From Nocardia sp. (lineage in GTDB: Bacteria > Actinomycetota > Actinomycetes > Mycobacteriales > Mycobacteriaceae), in assembly GCF_025465275.1 (NCBI RefSeq), contig NZ_JAODNK010000104.1, positions 1-64,000 of the forward strand: a stretch of 64,000 nt of DNA, in the 5' to 3' direction. A program made the translations under genes and the position numbers. Shown piece after piece: positions 42,508 to 52,002 of the stretch. How positions within the stretch are numbered: position 1 is the stretch's first letter; each line of letters starts with the position of its first letter. Under the pieces are notes generated by a model, which was not told the DNA's origin, did no database searches, and saw only the letters and a program-made list of their open reading frames with translations.

Positions 42508-43463
42508 TGCGCACCCTGTACCCGCCGATCGAGCCGTACGAGCAGGGTTTGCTCGATGTCGGTGACGGTCAGCAAATCTACTGGGAGGTCAGCGGGAATC
42601 CGGACGGGAAGCCGGTGGTGTTCCTGCACGGCGGGCCCGGCGGCGGCACCGCGCCGTTCCATCGGCAGTTCTTCGATCCGGCCGCGTATCGCATCGTGCT
42701 GTTCGATCAGCGCGGGTGCGGGCAGTCCGTGCCGCATATCGCGGACGGCGCGAGCCTGGAGTCGAACACCACCTGGAACCTGGTGGCCGATATCGAGGCG
42801 CTGCGCGCGCATCTCGGGGTCGAGCGCTGGCAGGTGTTCGGCGGGTCCTGGGGTTCGACGCTGGCGCTGACGTATGCGCAGACCCATCCCGATCGGGTGA
42901 CCGAACTGGTGCTGCGCGGGATATTCCTGTTGCGCCGCAAGGAAATCGATTGGTACTACAATGGCGCTGCGGGGTTCGTCTACCCCGATGAGTGGGAGAA
43001 GTTCCTGGCACCGGTGCCCGAGTCCGATCGCGGCGACGATCTGGTCGAGGTCTATCACCGGCTGCTGCACTCCCCCGACGAGAAGATCGCCACCGACGCC
43101 GCCGTCGCCTGGTCCACCTGGGAGGGCGCCACGAGTTCCCTACTGCCCCAACCGGATCGAGTTGCCGAAACCGCCGATCCGCGGTTCGCGCTGGCCTTCG
43201 CCCGCATCGAGAACCACTACTTCCACCATCGCGGTTTCCTCGACGAGGGCCAGCTGTTGCGCGATATCGACCGCATCGCGCACATTCCCGGTGTGATCGT
43301 GCAGGGCCGCCACGATGTCGTATGCCCGGCCGTCAGCGCCTGGGATCTGCATCGGGCATGGGCGAATTCGGAATTGCACCTGGTACCCGACGCCGGTCAC
43401 GCCGCCGCCGAACCCGGCATCACGCACCATCTGGTCGAGGCCACCGATAAATATAGGACGTAA
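42507..43463 (+). CDS. pip: Prolyl aminopeptidase
   Basis: Releases N-terminal proline from peptides in the cytoplasm. 318 residues of the S33 family: HGGPGGGTAPFHRQFFDP, DQRGCGQSVPH, nucleophile Ser114 in FGGSWGSTLAL, Asp in VQGRHDVVCP and His in VPDAGHAAAEP. ENHYF is the family's glutamate-containing substrate motif. Located between the lipoprotein gene and the CHAD gene with no gap to either. Confidence 0.93.
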   Translation: MRTLYPPIEPYEQGLLDVGDGQQIYWEVSGNPDGKPVVFLHGGPGGGTAPFHRQFFDPAAYRIVLFDQRGCGQSVPHIADGASLESNTTWNLVADIEALRAHLGVERWQVFGGSWGSTLALTYAQTHPDRVTELVLRGIFLLRRKEIDWYYNGAAGFVYPDEWEKFLAPVPESDRGDDLVEVYHRLLHSPDEKIATDAAVAWSTWEGATSSLLPQPDRVAETADPRFALAFARIENHYFHHRGFLDEGQLLRDIDRIAHIPGVIVQGRHDVVCPAVSAWDLHRAWANSELHLVPDAGHAAAEPGITHHLVEATDKYRT

Positions 43464-44510
43464 ATGAACACCACAGCCGGTCCCGCCCTGGTCGACGCCC
43501 TCGCCGCCGACGTGGACCGGCTGCGGGTGGCCGAACCCGAAGTGCGCCAGGACCTTCCGGACTCGGTCCACCAGATGCGCGTAGCCACCCGCCGCCTGCG
43601 CAGCCTGCTGCGCTCCTACCGCCCCGCCTTCGCCCGCCGCCCCGTCACCGAGCTCAGCGACGAATTACGCTGGCTGGCAGGACTGCTCGGCGTTGCCCGC
43701 GACGCCGAGGTCCGCGCCGACCAGTTCGAAGCGCTGCTCGGCGAGAACGGCGCGCTCTTCGACGATGGGTCCGCTCCGGACGGCAGATCCGCTGCCGATG
43801 GCAAGAAGTCCGCGGACAAGAAGAACGCTGCATCGACCGCAAGCAAGAAGTTCGCAGCGACGACCGCCGGGAAGAAGCCGACAGCGGCGGGCAAGCGGTC
43901 GAGTTCCGCAAACGGCAACGGGAAGGCCGGTCGCGCAGCTGAGAAATCAACTGCCATAGTCGATTTCGGGACAAGACTGGTGGCCGAGGAGCGCGAGAAA
44001 TATGCTGCGGCGCACAAGATCGCGGTGCAGGCGTTCGACAGTCCCCGCTACCGGACGCTGCTGACCAAGCTGTCGGCGCTGCTCGCCGATCCCCCGCTGC
44101 GCGGCAAGGCCGACAAGCCCGCTGCCGACCTCTTCACCGATGTACTGCACCACGATTTCGCCAAACTCCGCGACCTGGTCCATACCGAACCGGAAGCCAC
44201 GAGCGACGAATACATCGAGCACCTGCACGATATCCGCAAGGCCGCCAAGCGATTGCGCTACTCCGCCGAAGCCGCGACCACCGTCCTCGGCGACCCCGCC
44301 GCCGAACTGGCCCGCAAGGCGAAAAAACTCCAAACTGTCCTCGGCGATCACCGAGACGCCGTCGAGGGTCTGGAAACCCTCCACACCCACGCCTCCGCCG
44401 AACAAGAACCCGGCTACCAACGCCTCCGTGCCGCCGAAGAAGCCGCCGCCGCCAAAGCCCTCGAGCAATACCCCGCCACCACAGAATTCCTCGACCACCA
44501 CGCCCTCTAG
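43464..44510 (+). CDS. CHAD-domain protein with Lys/Ala-rich insert
   Basis: A 348-residue helical protein. Conserved CHAD features are VHQMRVATRRLRSLLRSYRPAF near the N-terminus and IEHLHDIRKAAKRLRYSAEA later, with their His and Arg/Lys clusters that bind polyphosphate. The mycobacterial neighbour at this place (Rv2226) is also of the CYTH/CHAD type; here the CYTH part is absent. Residues about 108-160 form a Lys/Ala/Ser/Thr insert resembling histone H1-like tails. Starts directly after the pip stop. Confidence 0.87.
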   Translation: MNTTAGPALVDALAADVDRLRVAEPEVRQDLPDSVHQMRVATRRLRSLLRSYRPAFARRPVTELSDELRWLAGLLGVARDAEVRADQFEALLGENGALFDDGSAPDGRSAADGKKSADKKNAASTASKKFAATTAGKKPTAAGKRSSSANGNGKAGRAAEKSTAIVDFGTRLVAEEREKYAAAHKIAVQAFDSPRYRTLLTKLSALLADPPLRGKADKPAADLFTDVLHHDFAKLRDLVHTEPEATSDEYIEHLHDIRKAAKRLRYSAEAATTVLGDPAAELARKAKKLQTVLGDHRDAVEGLETLHTHASAEQEPGYQRLRAAEEAAAAKALEQYPATTEFLDHHAL

Positions 44511-44520
44511 AGCACGGTCG

Positions 44521-45099
44521 TCAGAGGCTATCGATATTGCGGAGGTCAATGTCGATGTCGAACGGCACGGTCAATCGCAACTGATCGTGATGGATGCCCG
44601 CGAGTGCGTAGCAGTTGGTCGCGGGATCGAGCTCGTACACGTACACGACCGGCCGACCGTCCACGTTTTCCACTCGCCAGAAATGCGGTATGCCCGCTTT
44701 GGCGTAGAGCTGCGGTTTGCGTTCCCGGTCCCGGGTGCGCGACTCCGGCGAGACGACTTCTACCGCCAGCACGACGTCCTCGGCCTGGTACGTCGTCAGT
44801 TCGGGCCCGCCGACTCGGTCCGCGTGTATGGCGATGACATCCGGCTCGGGGCGCTGATTGCTGCCGAGGGTGACTGTCATCTCGCGACGGATACGAATCG
44901 CCGCCGGGGCCAACTGGCGCAATGCACCGTCCAGCAGAGTGATCGCCAATACGTGGAACTGCGCCTGCGGGCTCACGACGACGAGACTCCCGTCGATCAA
45001 TTCGGTGTGCGGAGGCAGGTCGGGCAGGCGATCTAGATCCTCGGCGACGAATCCCCCGGTCGGTGGACGCAGCCACTGCGGAAACGGCTCGACGGTCAT
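44521..45099 (-). CDS. Uma2-family (DUF820) putative endonuclease
   Basis: A 192-residue PD-(D/E)XK-type protein: ELIDGSLVVVSPQAQFH, RPEPDVIAIH (Asp), VLAVEVVSPESRTRD (Glu) and KPQLYAKAGIPHFWRVE (Lys) are the nuclease core. Such genes are plentiful in actinomycetes and cyanobacteria; their biological target is not known. The ATG overlaps the stop of the RNB gene upstream (ATGA). Confidence 0.85.
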   Translation of the reverse strand: MTVEPFPQWLRPPTGGFVAEDLDRLPDLPPHTELIDGSLVVVSPQAQFHVLAITLLDGALRQLAPAAIRIRREMTVTLGSNQRPEPDVIAIHADRVGGPELTTYQAEDVVLAVEVVSPESRTRDRERKPQLYAKAGIPHFWRVENVDGRPVVYVYELDPATNCYALAGIHHDQLRLTVPFDIDIDLRNIDSL

Positions 45100-46568
45100 G
45101 GCTCCGAGTATGTCACCGAAGGCTCAGGTAAGGCAGGGAAGGCGAAGGTTACCGTGCGGGTGGTGGGGTCGGCGGTCGTCAGGCGGACGGTGACATGTTT
45201 GCCCTCGGGTGGGGTGCCGGTGCATTTGGCGAGGACGGGTGGGTCGGCTACGAAGACGTCGGCGGTGCGGTTTCCATTGGATTCGCGCAGGACGATGGCG
45301 TCGAAGTCGGTGCCGACGCGGGGTGACAGGAGGGTGGCTTCGGTGAGGTCTATGCAGGCGCGTTCGAGTTTGCCGGCTATGGCGTCGCTGCGGCGCATGG
45401 ATTCGACGACCTCGGTCAGGCCGTCGCGAACCCAGTGCGGGACTTCGGTTCCGGCGCAGTGCGCGAGGCAGATCTCGGTGGCGTAGCGGTCGGGCAGGCG
45501 GCGCAGCGGTGCGGTGACGTGTGCGTAGGCGGCGCCGATTCCGCTGTGCTGCAGAGTATCCGGGGGCTGACTATCCAGAACGGTGTAGGCGGCGCCGCGC
45601 AGCAGGCTGATAGCCTCGGACATGAGGACCAGGGCGGCGGGAGAGTTGGGGTCCAGACCGGCGAGCATGCGGCCCACGGAATCACCTGCGGGCCAGTCCA
45701 CTCCGACGGCGGTGGCGGTGCGGCGCATGGAATCGACGGTGGCCGCGGCGGGCGGCGGCATGGTGCGCAGCAGGCCCAGACGATCGGTTCCCTGGTATTC
45801 CAGCATGATTCGCGCGGCGCACATGCCGGTGAGCAGTGAGACCTGCTCGTTCCAGTCGTCGGCGGCGGTGCGCGGTTCGATGACCAGCTGCCAGTGATTG
45901 CGGCCGTCGGCCTCGGAGCCGTCGCGGATCACGCTCTGGGCGGGCAGTCGCAGCGAGATCGCGCCGCGCTGCACACCGGCTTCGATACGCAGCCGGCCGA
46001 ATTCGGGGAGTGCGGCAATGGAGGGGTGCAGGCGGCCGGCATCGGCATCACCCTGTACGCCGGCGTAATCCAGGCGGGCACGGGAGCGCACCAGGGCGCG
46101 CGTCACCGAATATCGCTGGGGCTCGGCGTTTTCATCGCATTCGATGATCCACAGCGCCGCCGGGCGATCCTGATCCGGCAGCAGGCTGGCGCGCCCCTCG
46201 GACAGCACGAGCGGATGCAGCGGCACCGTGCCGTCGGGGAGGTAGAAGGTCTGGCCACGAGCCAGGGAGGCATGCGCGAGCGGCCCGTCGAGAGTGACGA
46301 AGGCGGCGACATCGGCAATCGCGTAGTAGAGCAGGAACCCGGTGGGGGTGCGTTCCAGAGCCAGCGCCTGATCCAGATCCAGTGCGCCGGGCGGATCGAT
46401 GGTGACGAGCGGGATCTCGGTGCGATCGACCCGAGCGCCCGCGAACGCGTCGACCGCGCTGCGGGCTTCCGAGACGGCCTCGGACGGATAGTCCGAGGCC
46501 AATCCGAATTCGGTTCGGACAGCGCCGAAATCAACCGGCGCCGACACGATCCGCTGATGCAATTCCAC
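45096..46568 (-). CDS. RNB-domain ribonuclease
   Basis: A 490-residue RNase II/R-type exonuclease without the usual cold-shock domains. The active site TIDPPGALDLDQALAL has the four clustered aspartates that hold Mg, followed by YYAIADVAAFV and the RNB core with YAHVTAPLRRLPDRYATEICLA. The C-terminal part (about 415-490) may replace the S1 domain. It likely degrades RNA 3' to 5'. Its gene is translationally coupled to the Uma2 gene. Confidence 0.9.
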   Translation of the reverse strand: MELHQRIVSAPVDFGAVRTEFGLASDYPSEAVSEARSAVDAFAGARVDRTEIPLVTIDPPGALDLDQALALERTPTGFLLYYAIADVAAFVTLDGPLAHASLARGQTFYLPDGTVPLHPLVLSEGRASLLPDQDRPAALWIIECDENAEPQRYSVTRALVRSRARLDYAGVQGDADAGRLHPSIAALPEFGRLRIEAGVQRGAISLRLPAQSVIRDGSEADGRNHWQLVIEPRTAADDWNEQVSLLTGMCAARIMLEYQGTDRLGLLRTMPPPAAATVDSMRRTATAVGVDWPAGDSVGRMLAGLDPNSPAALVLMSEAISLLRGAAYTVLDSQPPDTLQHSGIGAAYAHVTAPLRRLPDRYATEICLAHCAGTEVPHWVRDGLTEVVESMRRSDAIAGKLERACIDLTEATLLSPRVGTDFDAIVLRESNGNRTADVFVADPPVLAKCTGTPPEGKHVTVRLTTADPTTRTVTFAFPALPEPSVTYSEP

Positions 46569-46598
46569 TGCGGTGGGGTGGGTTTAGTCAGCCCAGCC

Positions 46599-46931
46599 CT
46601 ACTGCAGGGCCAGCATCGTGCCGTTCAACTGATCGAACGGACCGTAGACAGTGAAGACCACGCGGCCGTTGGGGTACTCCGTCGACAATGCGGCGGCAGA
46701 ATCCAGCGACTCACCGAAAGACGCGGCCGACGGATGCGGCAGGCCCGCAATCGCCTGCCCGATGTGGGAACTCGCGACCCAGGCGGTATCCGCCGGGGAG
46801 AGATCCACCTGCACCCCGCCCGGAAGCGGAGTCACCACGAGAGCCGAAGCGGCACCGGAGCCAAGCACAACCGAGACGGAGGCGGCAGCGGCGAGAATCG
46901 CACCCGCTGCCAGTTTGCGAGCAATTCGCAT
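46599..46931 (-). CDS. Small secreted protein
   Basis: 110 residues with a signal peptide (RIARKLAAGAILAAAASVSVVLGSGAASA, cleavage near residue 30) and a short mature domain with VQVDLSPADTAWVASSHIGQAIAGLPHPSA and GRVVFTVYGPFDQLNGTML. Family not recognised. The frame extends upstream to 47174, but only the ATG at 46931 starts a signal peptide. The 299 bases upstream to the next gene hold no supported feature. Confidence 0.75.
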   Translation of the reverse strand: MRIARKLAAGAILAAAASVSVVLGSGAASALVVTPLPGGVQVDLSPADTAWVASSHIGQAIAGLPHPSAASFGESLDSAAALSTEYPNGRVVFTVYGPFDQLNGTMLALQ

Positions 46932-47230
46932 ATAGACGAGACCTGCTTTCCGACGTTTGTTGAACACCCTTTGCCCGCTGCATGGCCGCAACGGAACTTT
47001 CCAACGCGCACACTTTATGACGTCGATCACGTCTGGTGCCAGTCCCGGGTCAATCACCCAGTCGACACGCCGAGCCGCGCCGATACACGCCATGCGACGC
47101 GCTGTCATTGTTGTCCAACTCGGCGGTTTTCGCACCCGTACGGCAAAGCGGTGTAGCTCACGCCGCTCTGTCACGCCGGACAGCAGCTATCTCCTGCGTG
47201 CCTGGTGGTTATCGGCTGCCCGCCCGGCGG

Positions 47231-47335
47231 CTACTCGCTGCGTAATCCGGTCGGGTACTTCGTGGACAGCAGTTTGAACAGGTAGGCGATCACGAACAGC
47301 ACGATTACCGCCAACGGCTGGATCAGTACGGACAT
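47231..47335 (-). CDS. 34-residue membrane peptide downstream of the stomatin gene
   Basis: A short gene reading MSVLIQPLAVIVLFVIAY then LFKLLSTKYPTGLRSE. One hydrophobic helix (residues 3-21) is followed by a basic, polar end. GAGGAGC seven bases before the ATG is an excellent ribosome site, and the gene starts 14 bases after the stomatin stop on the same strand, so it is probably expressed with it. It may be a small partner of the stomatin complex. KdpF-like length, but I see no KdpF similarity. Confidence 0.65.
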   Translation of the reverse strand: MSVLIQPLAVIVLFVIAYLFKLLSTKYPTGLRSE

Positions 47336-47349
47336 GGTCTTGCTCCTCA

Positions 47350-48258
47350 TCATTTTTCTTCGATCGCACCGGGGGCGGCCGCCCGCGGTTGCGCCGCTTT
47401 TTCATTCCCATCGGCTATCGCCGATTGTTGCGCTCTCGAGTTCGACTCAGTCGCGTCTTCGGCGGCCGAGTCCGCAGCCGCCGCACGCTCATTGGCCTTG
47501 GTGCTGCTCTCCAGGAAGCGCAGTAACTCCACCGGGAACGGCAGCACCAGTGTCGAATTCTTTTCCGCCGCAACCTGAACAACCGTTTCCAGCAGTCGTA
47601 GTTGCAGTGCGCCCGGGGCCACAGCCATCTTGGTGGCGGCATCGGTCAGCATCTGCGACGCCTGCAGTTCGCCCTCGGCGGAGATAATGCGGGCGCGGCG
47701 TTCACGCTCGGCTTCGGCCTGCCGGGACATGGACCGTTTCATCGAATCCGGTAGTGCCACATCCTTGATCTCGACCCGATCGATGTGCACGCCCCAGCTC
47801 AGCGCCGGATTGTCGATCATGATCTCCAGGCCCTTATTGAGCTCTTCCCGATTGGAGAGCAGATCGTCGAGGTCGCTCTTGCCGATGACCGAACGCAGCG
47901 AGGTCTGCGCCACCTGTCCGATGGCGAACAGATAGTTCTGCACCTCGATAATCGCGCGCAGCGGGTCGACGACCCGGAAGTAGACGACCGCGTCCACCCG
48001 CACGGTGACGTTGTCGCGGGTAATACCGTCCTGCGCGGGCACCGGCATGGTGATGACCTGCGTGGAGATCTTGCGCATGCGATCCACGCCCGGAATCAGC
48101 ATCCGCAGACCCGGTTCACGCACCGCGCGCACCCGGCCCAGCCGGAAGACCACGCCTTTCTCGTATTGGGCGATCACCCGAACCCCCGAGGCGAGCACCA
48201 GCCCCGTCAGCACGAACAGAATTGCGATCACTGCGATCAGTACAGACAGAACGTCCAT
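47350..48258 (-). CDS. Stomatin/SPFH-domain membrane protein
   Basis: 302 residues. An N-terminal membrane helix (VLSVLIAVIAILFVLTGLVLASG) is followed by the SPFH/band 7 domain (VIAQYEKGVVFRLGRVRAVREPGLRMLIPGVDRMRKISTQ) and a coiled coil (KRSMSRQAEAERERRARIISAEGELQAS). The C-terminal tail is Ala/Glu-rich. Such proteins form rings in the membrane and often work with NfeD or FtsH proteins, neither of which is nearby. The ATG at 48258 is preferred over an upstream frame extension. Confidence 0.92.
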   Translation of the reverse strand: MDVLSVLIAVIAILFVLTGLVLASGVRVIAQYEKGVVFRLGRVRAVREPGLRMLIPGVDRMRKISTQVITMPVPAQDGITRDNVTVRVDAVVYFRVVDPLRAIIEVQNYLFAIGQVAQTSLRSVIGKSDLDDLLSNREELNKGLEIMIDNPALSWGVHIDRVEIKDVALPDSMKRSMSRQAEAERERRARIISAEGELQASQMLTDAATKMAVAPGALQLRLLETVVQVAAEKNSTLVLPFPVELLRFLESSTKANERAAAADSAAEDATESNSRAQQSAIADGNEKAAQPRAAAPGAIEEK

Positions 48259-48342
48259 AGCGCGCCAATTTCCCACCGTGCCACGGGTATCCGGCCGCAG
48301 CCCACCACCATCATGGCACCGCGAGATCATGACCGAAAGGGG

Positions 48343-48771
<429 letters not shown>

Positions 48772-48797
48772 CGCGCACCAGGGTACGGTAACGGGTC

Positions 48798-49685
48798 ATG
48801 GAGCGTGTCGAGGTGGGGTTCCCTTCTGGTGGGGAACAGTGCGCGGGGTGGCTGTATATGCCGGATGGGCCGTTGCGGCCGCGACCGCTGGTCGTGATGG
48901 GACACGGGCTCGGGGCGGATAGGGAAATGGGACTCGACCGGTATGCGCGGCGCTTCGCCGCGGCCGGAATCGCGGTGCTGGCCTTTGATTATCGGCATTT
49001 CGGGGCCAGTGCGGGTGAACCCCGGCAGGTCATCAATATCGGCAAGCAGCGGGCCGACTGGCATGCCGCAATCGCCTACGCGCGCACGATCCGTGGCATC
49101 GATGCCACGCGAATCGCGCTGTGGGGCAGTTCGTTCGGTGGTGGGCACGCGCTGTCCGTGGCGCCGGACGACCATTACCTGGCCGCTGTGGTCGCGCAGT
49201 GCCCGTTCACCAGCGGCTGGGCGTCGGCCATGGCGAAGGGGCCCATCAGCCTGGTGAAGACGGGAACCCTCGCCCTCACGGATCTGGTAGTCAGCCCGAT
49301 CATCCGCCGGCCGATCTCGACTCGCCTGGCCGGCAAGCGGCACTCGTCGGCCTTGATGAGCGCCGCCGATGTGCCCGAAGGCTTCGGCCGCCTAGCCGAG
49401 GAGAGCACCCACTACCGGCCGAAAGTACCTGCGCGGATCGGCATGTCGACACTGTTCGACGCCCCTGCTCGGCGCACCAAGGACATCAAGGCGCCGGTGT
49501 TCTACGCGATCTGCGATAACGACAGCGTCGCGCCCGCCGGCCCCACACTGCGCGCGGCCGAGCGCACCAAGCACGCGGTCGTGAAGCAGTACCCGATCGG
49601 CCACTTCGACATCTACTTCGACGACTGGTTCGAGAAGGCCGTCTACGACCAAACGGAATTCCTCACCGCAGTTCTCCGCCCGTAG
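48798..49685 (+). CDS. Alpha/beta hydrolase (peptidase S9/DLH-like)
   Basis: 295 residues. VVMGHGLGADREMGLDRYARRFAAAGIAVLAFDYRHFG is the usual first half; nucleophile Ser112 lies in ALWGSSFGGGHAL; Asp in AICDNDSVAP and His in YPIGHFDIYFDDWF complete the triad. Substrate unknown. The ATG lies 26 bases from the rnpB end with TACGGT near -10, so it is probably leaderless. No signal peptide. Confidence 0.88.
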   Translation: MERVEVGFPSGGEQCAGWLYMPDGPLRPRPLVVMGHGLGADREMGLDRYARRFAAAGIAVLAFDYRHFGASAGEPRQVINIGKQRADWHAAIAYARTIRGIDATRIALWGSSFGGGHALSVAPDDHYLAAVVAQCPFTSGWASAMAKGPISLVKTGTLALTDLVVSPIIRRPISTRLAGKRHSSALMSAADVPEGFGRLAEESTHYRPKVPARIGMSTLFDAPARRTKDIKAPVFYAICDNDSVAPAGPTLRAAERTKHAVVKQYPIGHFDIYFDDWFEKAVYDQTEFLTAVLRP

Positions 49686-49710
49686 GTCTCGGCGCAAAGC
49701 CGGTGGGGGG

Positions 49711-51030
49711 CTACAGGTATGAGGTGTCGTTGGCCAGGCGGACCGAGGCGCCGCCGTCGGGGTAGAACTCGGCGATCGAGAGTGAGGCCAGGTCCAGGTG
49801 CAGGCGGTACAGGAGTGAGGGGCCTACGCCCAGGGCCAGCTGAAGAAGCGTTTTGATCGGCGTGACATGGCTGACCACAAGGACATTCGCGCCGGGGTAG
49901 AGGGCGACCAGGTCGCGGCGGACGCCTTCGATACGCTCGCGCACCTCGTCGAAGCTCTCGCCGCCGGGCGGGGGGACCGACGCGTCACCCAGCCAGCGTG
50001 CGTGCAGTTCCGGGTCCTGCTGGGCGGCCTCCGGGAAGGTAAGTCCTTCCCAGGCACCGAAATCCGTTTCGATCAGGCCGTCGAGGACGCGCACCGGAAG
50101 GTCGAGCGCCCGCCCGGCCGCTTCGGCGGTCTCGCGGGCCCGGCCCAGTGGCGATGACACGATCGCGGCGATATTCCCCTTGGTCGCAAGCATTTTCGCG
50201 GCCGCGGCCGCCTGCTCGCGGCCCAGCTCCGTCAGCGGCGGATTACCGCGGCCCGAATAGCGGCGCTCCACCGACAATTCCGTCTGCCCGTGACGCAGCA
50301 GCAACAAGCGGGTGGGCTTCCCCATCGCACCGGTCCAGCCGGGCGCCGAATCCTTGGCGCCCTGTGCCGATCCCGCGATGGCCGATACTCCAGCCGGTGA
50401 CCCCGCGACGGCAGATGCCCCTGCCGGCGCCCCCCCGACTGTGGATGCCCCGGCCGGTGATCCCGCCGCTGTGGATGCTGCGACCGGTGATCCGGGTGCC
50501 GCGGCGTCCACTCGGGTGGGGTTCGCGGCGGTATCGGTCGGCGACGAGAACGCCTCCGCGCGAGCCGATTCCACGGCGAGGTCGGCCGGCGACAAGAGCG
50601 CCGTGCGCACCTCGTCGACGGTGGGCGCATCGTCCATGGCCTCATTGGCGAGGCGGTCGGCGTGCGAATTCTCCGCGCGCGGAATCCAGGCGAAACTCAC
50701 CCGATCGAAACCCGCCACCAGCCGGCGAGCACGATCGGCGAGCGGAATCATGGACGGGTGCTTGACCTTCCAGCGCCCGGACAATTGCTCGACAACCAGC
50801 TTGGAGTCCATGCGCACCGAAACCTCACGCGCACCCAACTCCGCGGCCGCCTCCAACCCGGCGATCAATCCCCGGTATTCGGCAACATTATTGGTCGCGA
50901 CACCGAGGAATTCCTTCCGTTCGGCCAGCACCCGCTGCCGATCGGCATCCCACACCACCGCGCCGTACCCGGCCGGCCCCGGATTCCCCCGCGACCCGCC
51001 ATCGGCCTCGATGATCACCTTGTCCACCAC
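49711..51030 (-). CDS. RNase HI / acid phosphatase (CobC-like) fusion
   Basis: Ortholog of M. tuberculosis Rv2228c. 439 residues: a type I RNase H domain at the start (VIIEADGGSRGNPGPAGYGAVVW ... NNVAEYRGLIAGLEAA ... RMDSKLVVEQLSGRWKVKHP, with the D-E-D acidic set) and a histidine phosphatase domain (LLLLRHGQTELSVERRYSGRGN ... VLVVSHVTPIK) linked to cobalamin synthesis (alpha-ribazole phosphatase activity is known for the mycobacterial protein). The linker (about 165-245) has repeated GSPAGAS-type units. The start is a GTG with GGAGGG upstream; the next codon is also GTG. Confidence 0.92.
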   Translation of the reverse strand: MVDKVIIEADGGSRGNPGPAGYGAVVWDADRQRVLAERKEFLGVATNNVAEYRGLIAGLEAAAELGAREVSVRMDSKLVVEQLSGRWKVKHPSMIPLADRARRLVAGFDRVSFAWIPRAENSHADRLANEAMDDAPTVDEVRTALLSPADLAVESARAEAFSSPTDTAANPTRVDAAAPGSPVAASTAAGSPAGASTVGGAPAGASAVAGSPAGVSAIAGSAQGAKDSAPGWTGAMGKPTRLLLLRHGQTELSVERRYSGRGNPPLTELGREQAAAAAKMLATKGNIAAIVSSPLGRARETAEAAGRALDLPVRVLDGLIETDFGAWEGLTFPEAAQQDPELHARWLGDASVPPPGGESFDEVRERIEGVRRDLVALYPGANVLVVSHVTPIKTLLQLALGVGPSLLYRLHLDLASLSIAEFYPDGGASVRLANDTSYL

Positions 51031-51108
51031 CGCTACACACCCTCCATGGGTCTGGAAGTCACCACTCAGCACGGAACGCCACCGGGGGGAGCTCCGGCAG
51101 CCGTCAGA

Positions 51109-51846
51109 TCAGAGTCCGGAGTGCTTGGTGCGCACCAGGATTGCGTTGCATTCGGGGCAGCGGACGACCACATTGGGGGCGGTCTGGGTGATGCGGGAGA
51201 TTTCGCCGCGGTCGATTTCGATGCGGCAGGCGCCGCAGCGGCGGGCTTGGAGGAGGGCGGCGCCGATGCCGGTGGAGGCGCGCTGCTTTTCGTAGGCGGC
51301 GATCAGGTCGGCCGGGAAGGACGTGGACAGCGCCTCGCGGTCGGAGTCGCAGCGCTGCTGGGCGACGGCCAGGTCGGCGAGGGCGTCGTCGCGGCGGCGC
51401 TGCGCGTCGATCAGATCGGTTTCGGCCTGGTCGAGGTTGGCGCCGGCGTGCGCGTGATCGGCGGCGGCGGCCTCGCGGCGCTCCATCACATCGATCTCGT
51501 CGTCCTCGAGCACCTTGCGGCGGCGCTCCAGGCTGGTGAGCTCGTGCTGCAACTCCGAAAGCTGCTTGGCGCCCACCGAACCGGAGGTCAGCATGGTGCG
51601 GTCGCGATCCTCACGCTTGCGGACGGCGTCGATCTCGCCCTCCAGCTTGCGGATATCGCGGTCCAGATCGTCGATGAGGATCTGCACCTTCACCGCGGCA
51701 TCCTTACGGGATGTCCGCTCGGTCTCCAGCCGCTGCACCTCCTGCTCCTCGGGCAGCACCTTGCGGCGATGCTCGATCCGGGACAGCTCGGCGTCGACAG
51801 CGGCGAGGTCGAGCAGCTTGGACTGGATCGAAGGTTCGGCATTCAA
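51109..51846 (-). CDS. Coiled-coil zinc-ribbon protein (CdsZ/DUF164 type)
   Basis: Ortholog of Rv2229c. 245 residues: a long coiled coil (about 10-170) and a C-terminal C4 zinc ribbon (RRCGACRIEI ... VVRCPECNAILV). The start codon is TTG with AGGAG ten bases upstream; the longer frame into the next gene region is not credible. The protein is thought to act near RNA or as an adaptor; its exact job is unknown. It sits 78 bases upstream of the RNase H fusion gene, likely in one transcript. Confidence 0.88.
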   Translation of the reverse strand: MNAEPSIQSKLLDLAAVDAELSRIEHRRKVLPEEQEVQRLETERTSRKDAAVKVQILIDDLDRDIRKLEGEIDAVRKREDRDRTMLTSGSVGAKQLSELQHELTSLERRRKVLEDDEIDVMERREAAAADHAHAGANLDQAETDLIDAQRRRDDALADLAVAQQRCDSDREALSTSFPADLIAAYEKQRASTGIGAALLQARRCGACRIEIDRGEISRITQTAPNVVVRCPECNAILVRTKHSGL

Positions 51847-52002
51847 CGCGGAGTGTCTCCTGGACGCTATGGACGGTTCAAGACTGCCAGCGTACCCGCC
51901 CGAACAGGCCCGATCGGCCAACCCCGCATCTAGCTGGACATTCGATCGTGAAGGCCGGAAATCCGCGGGCGCGCGACGGCGGGAATATGGCAGGGTCGGC
52001 CC

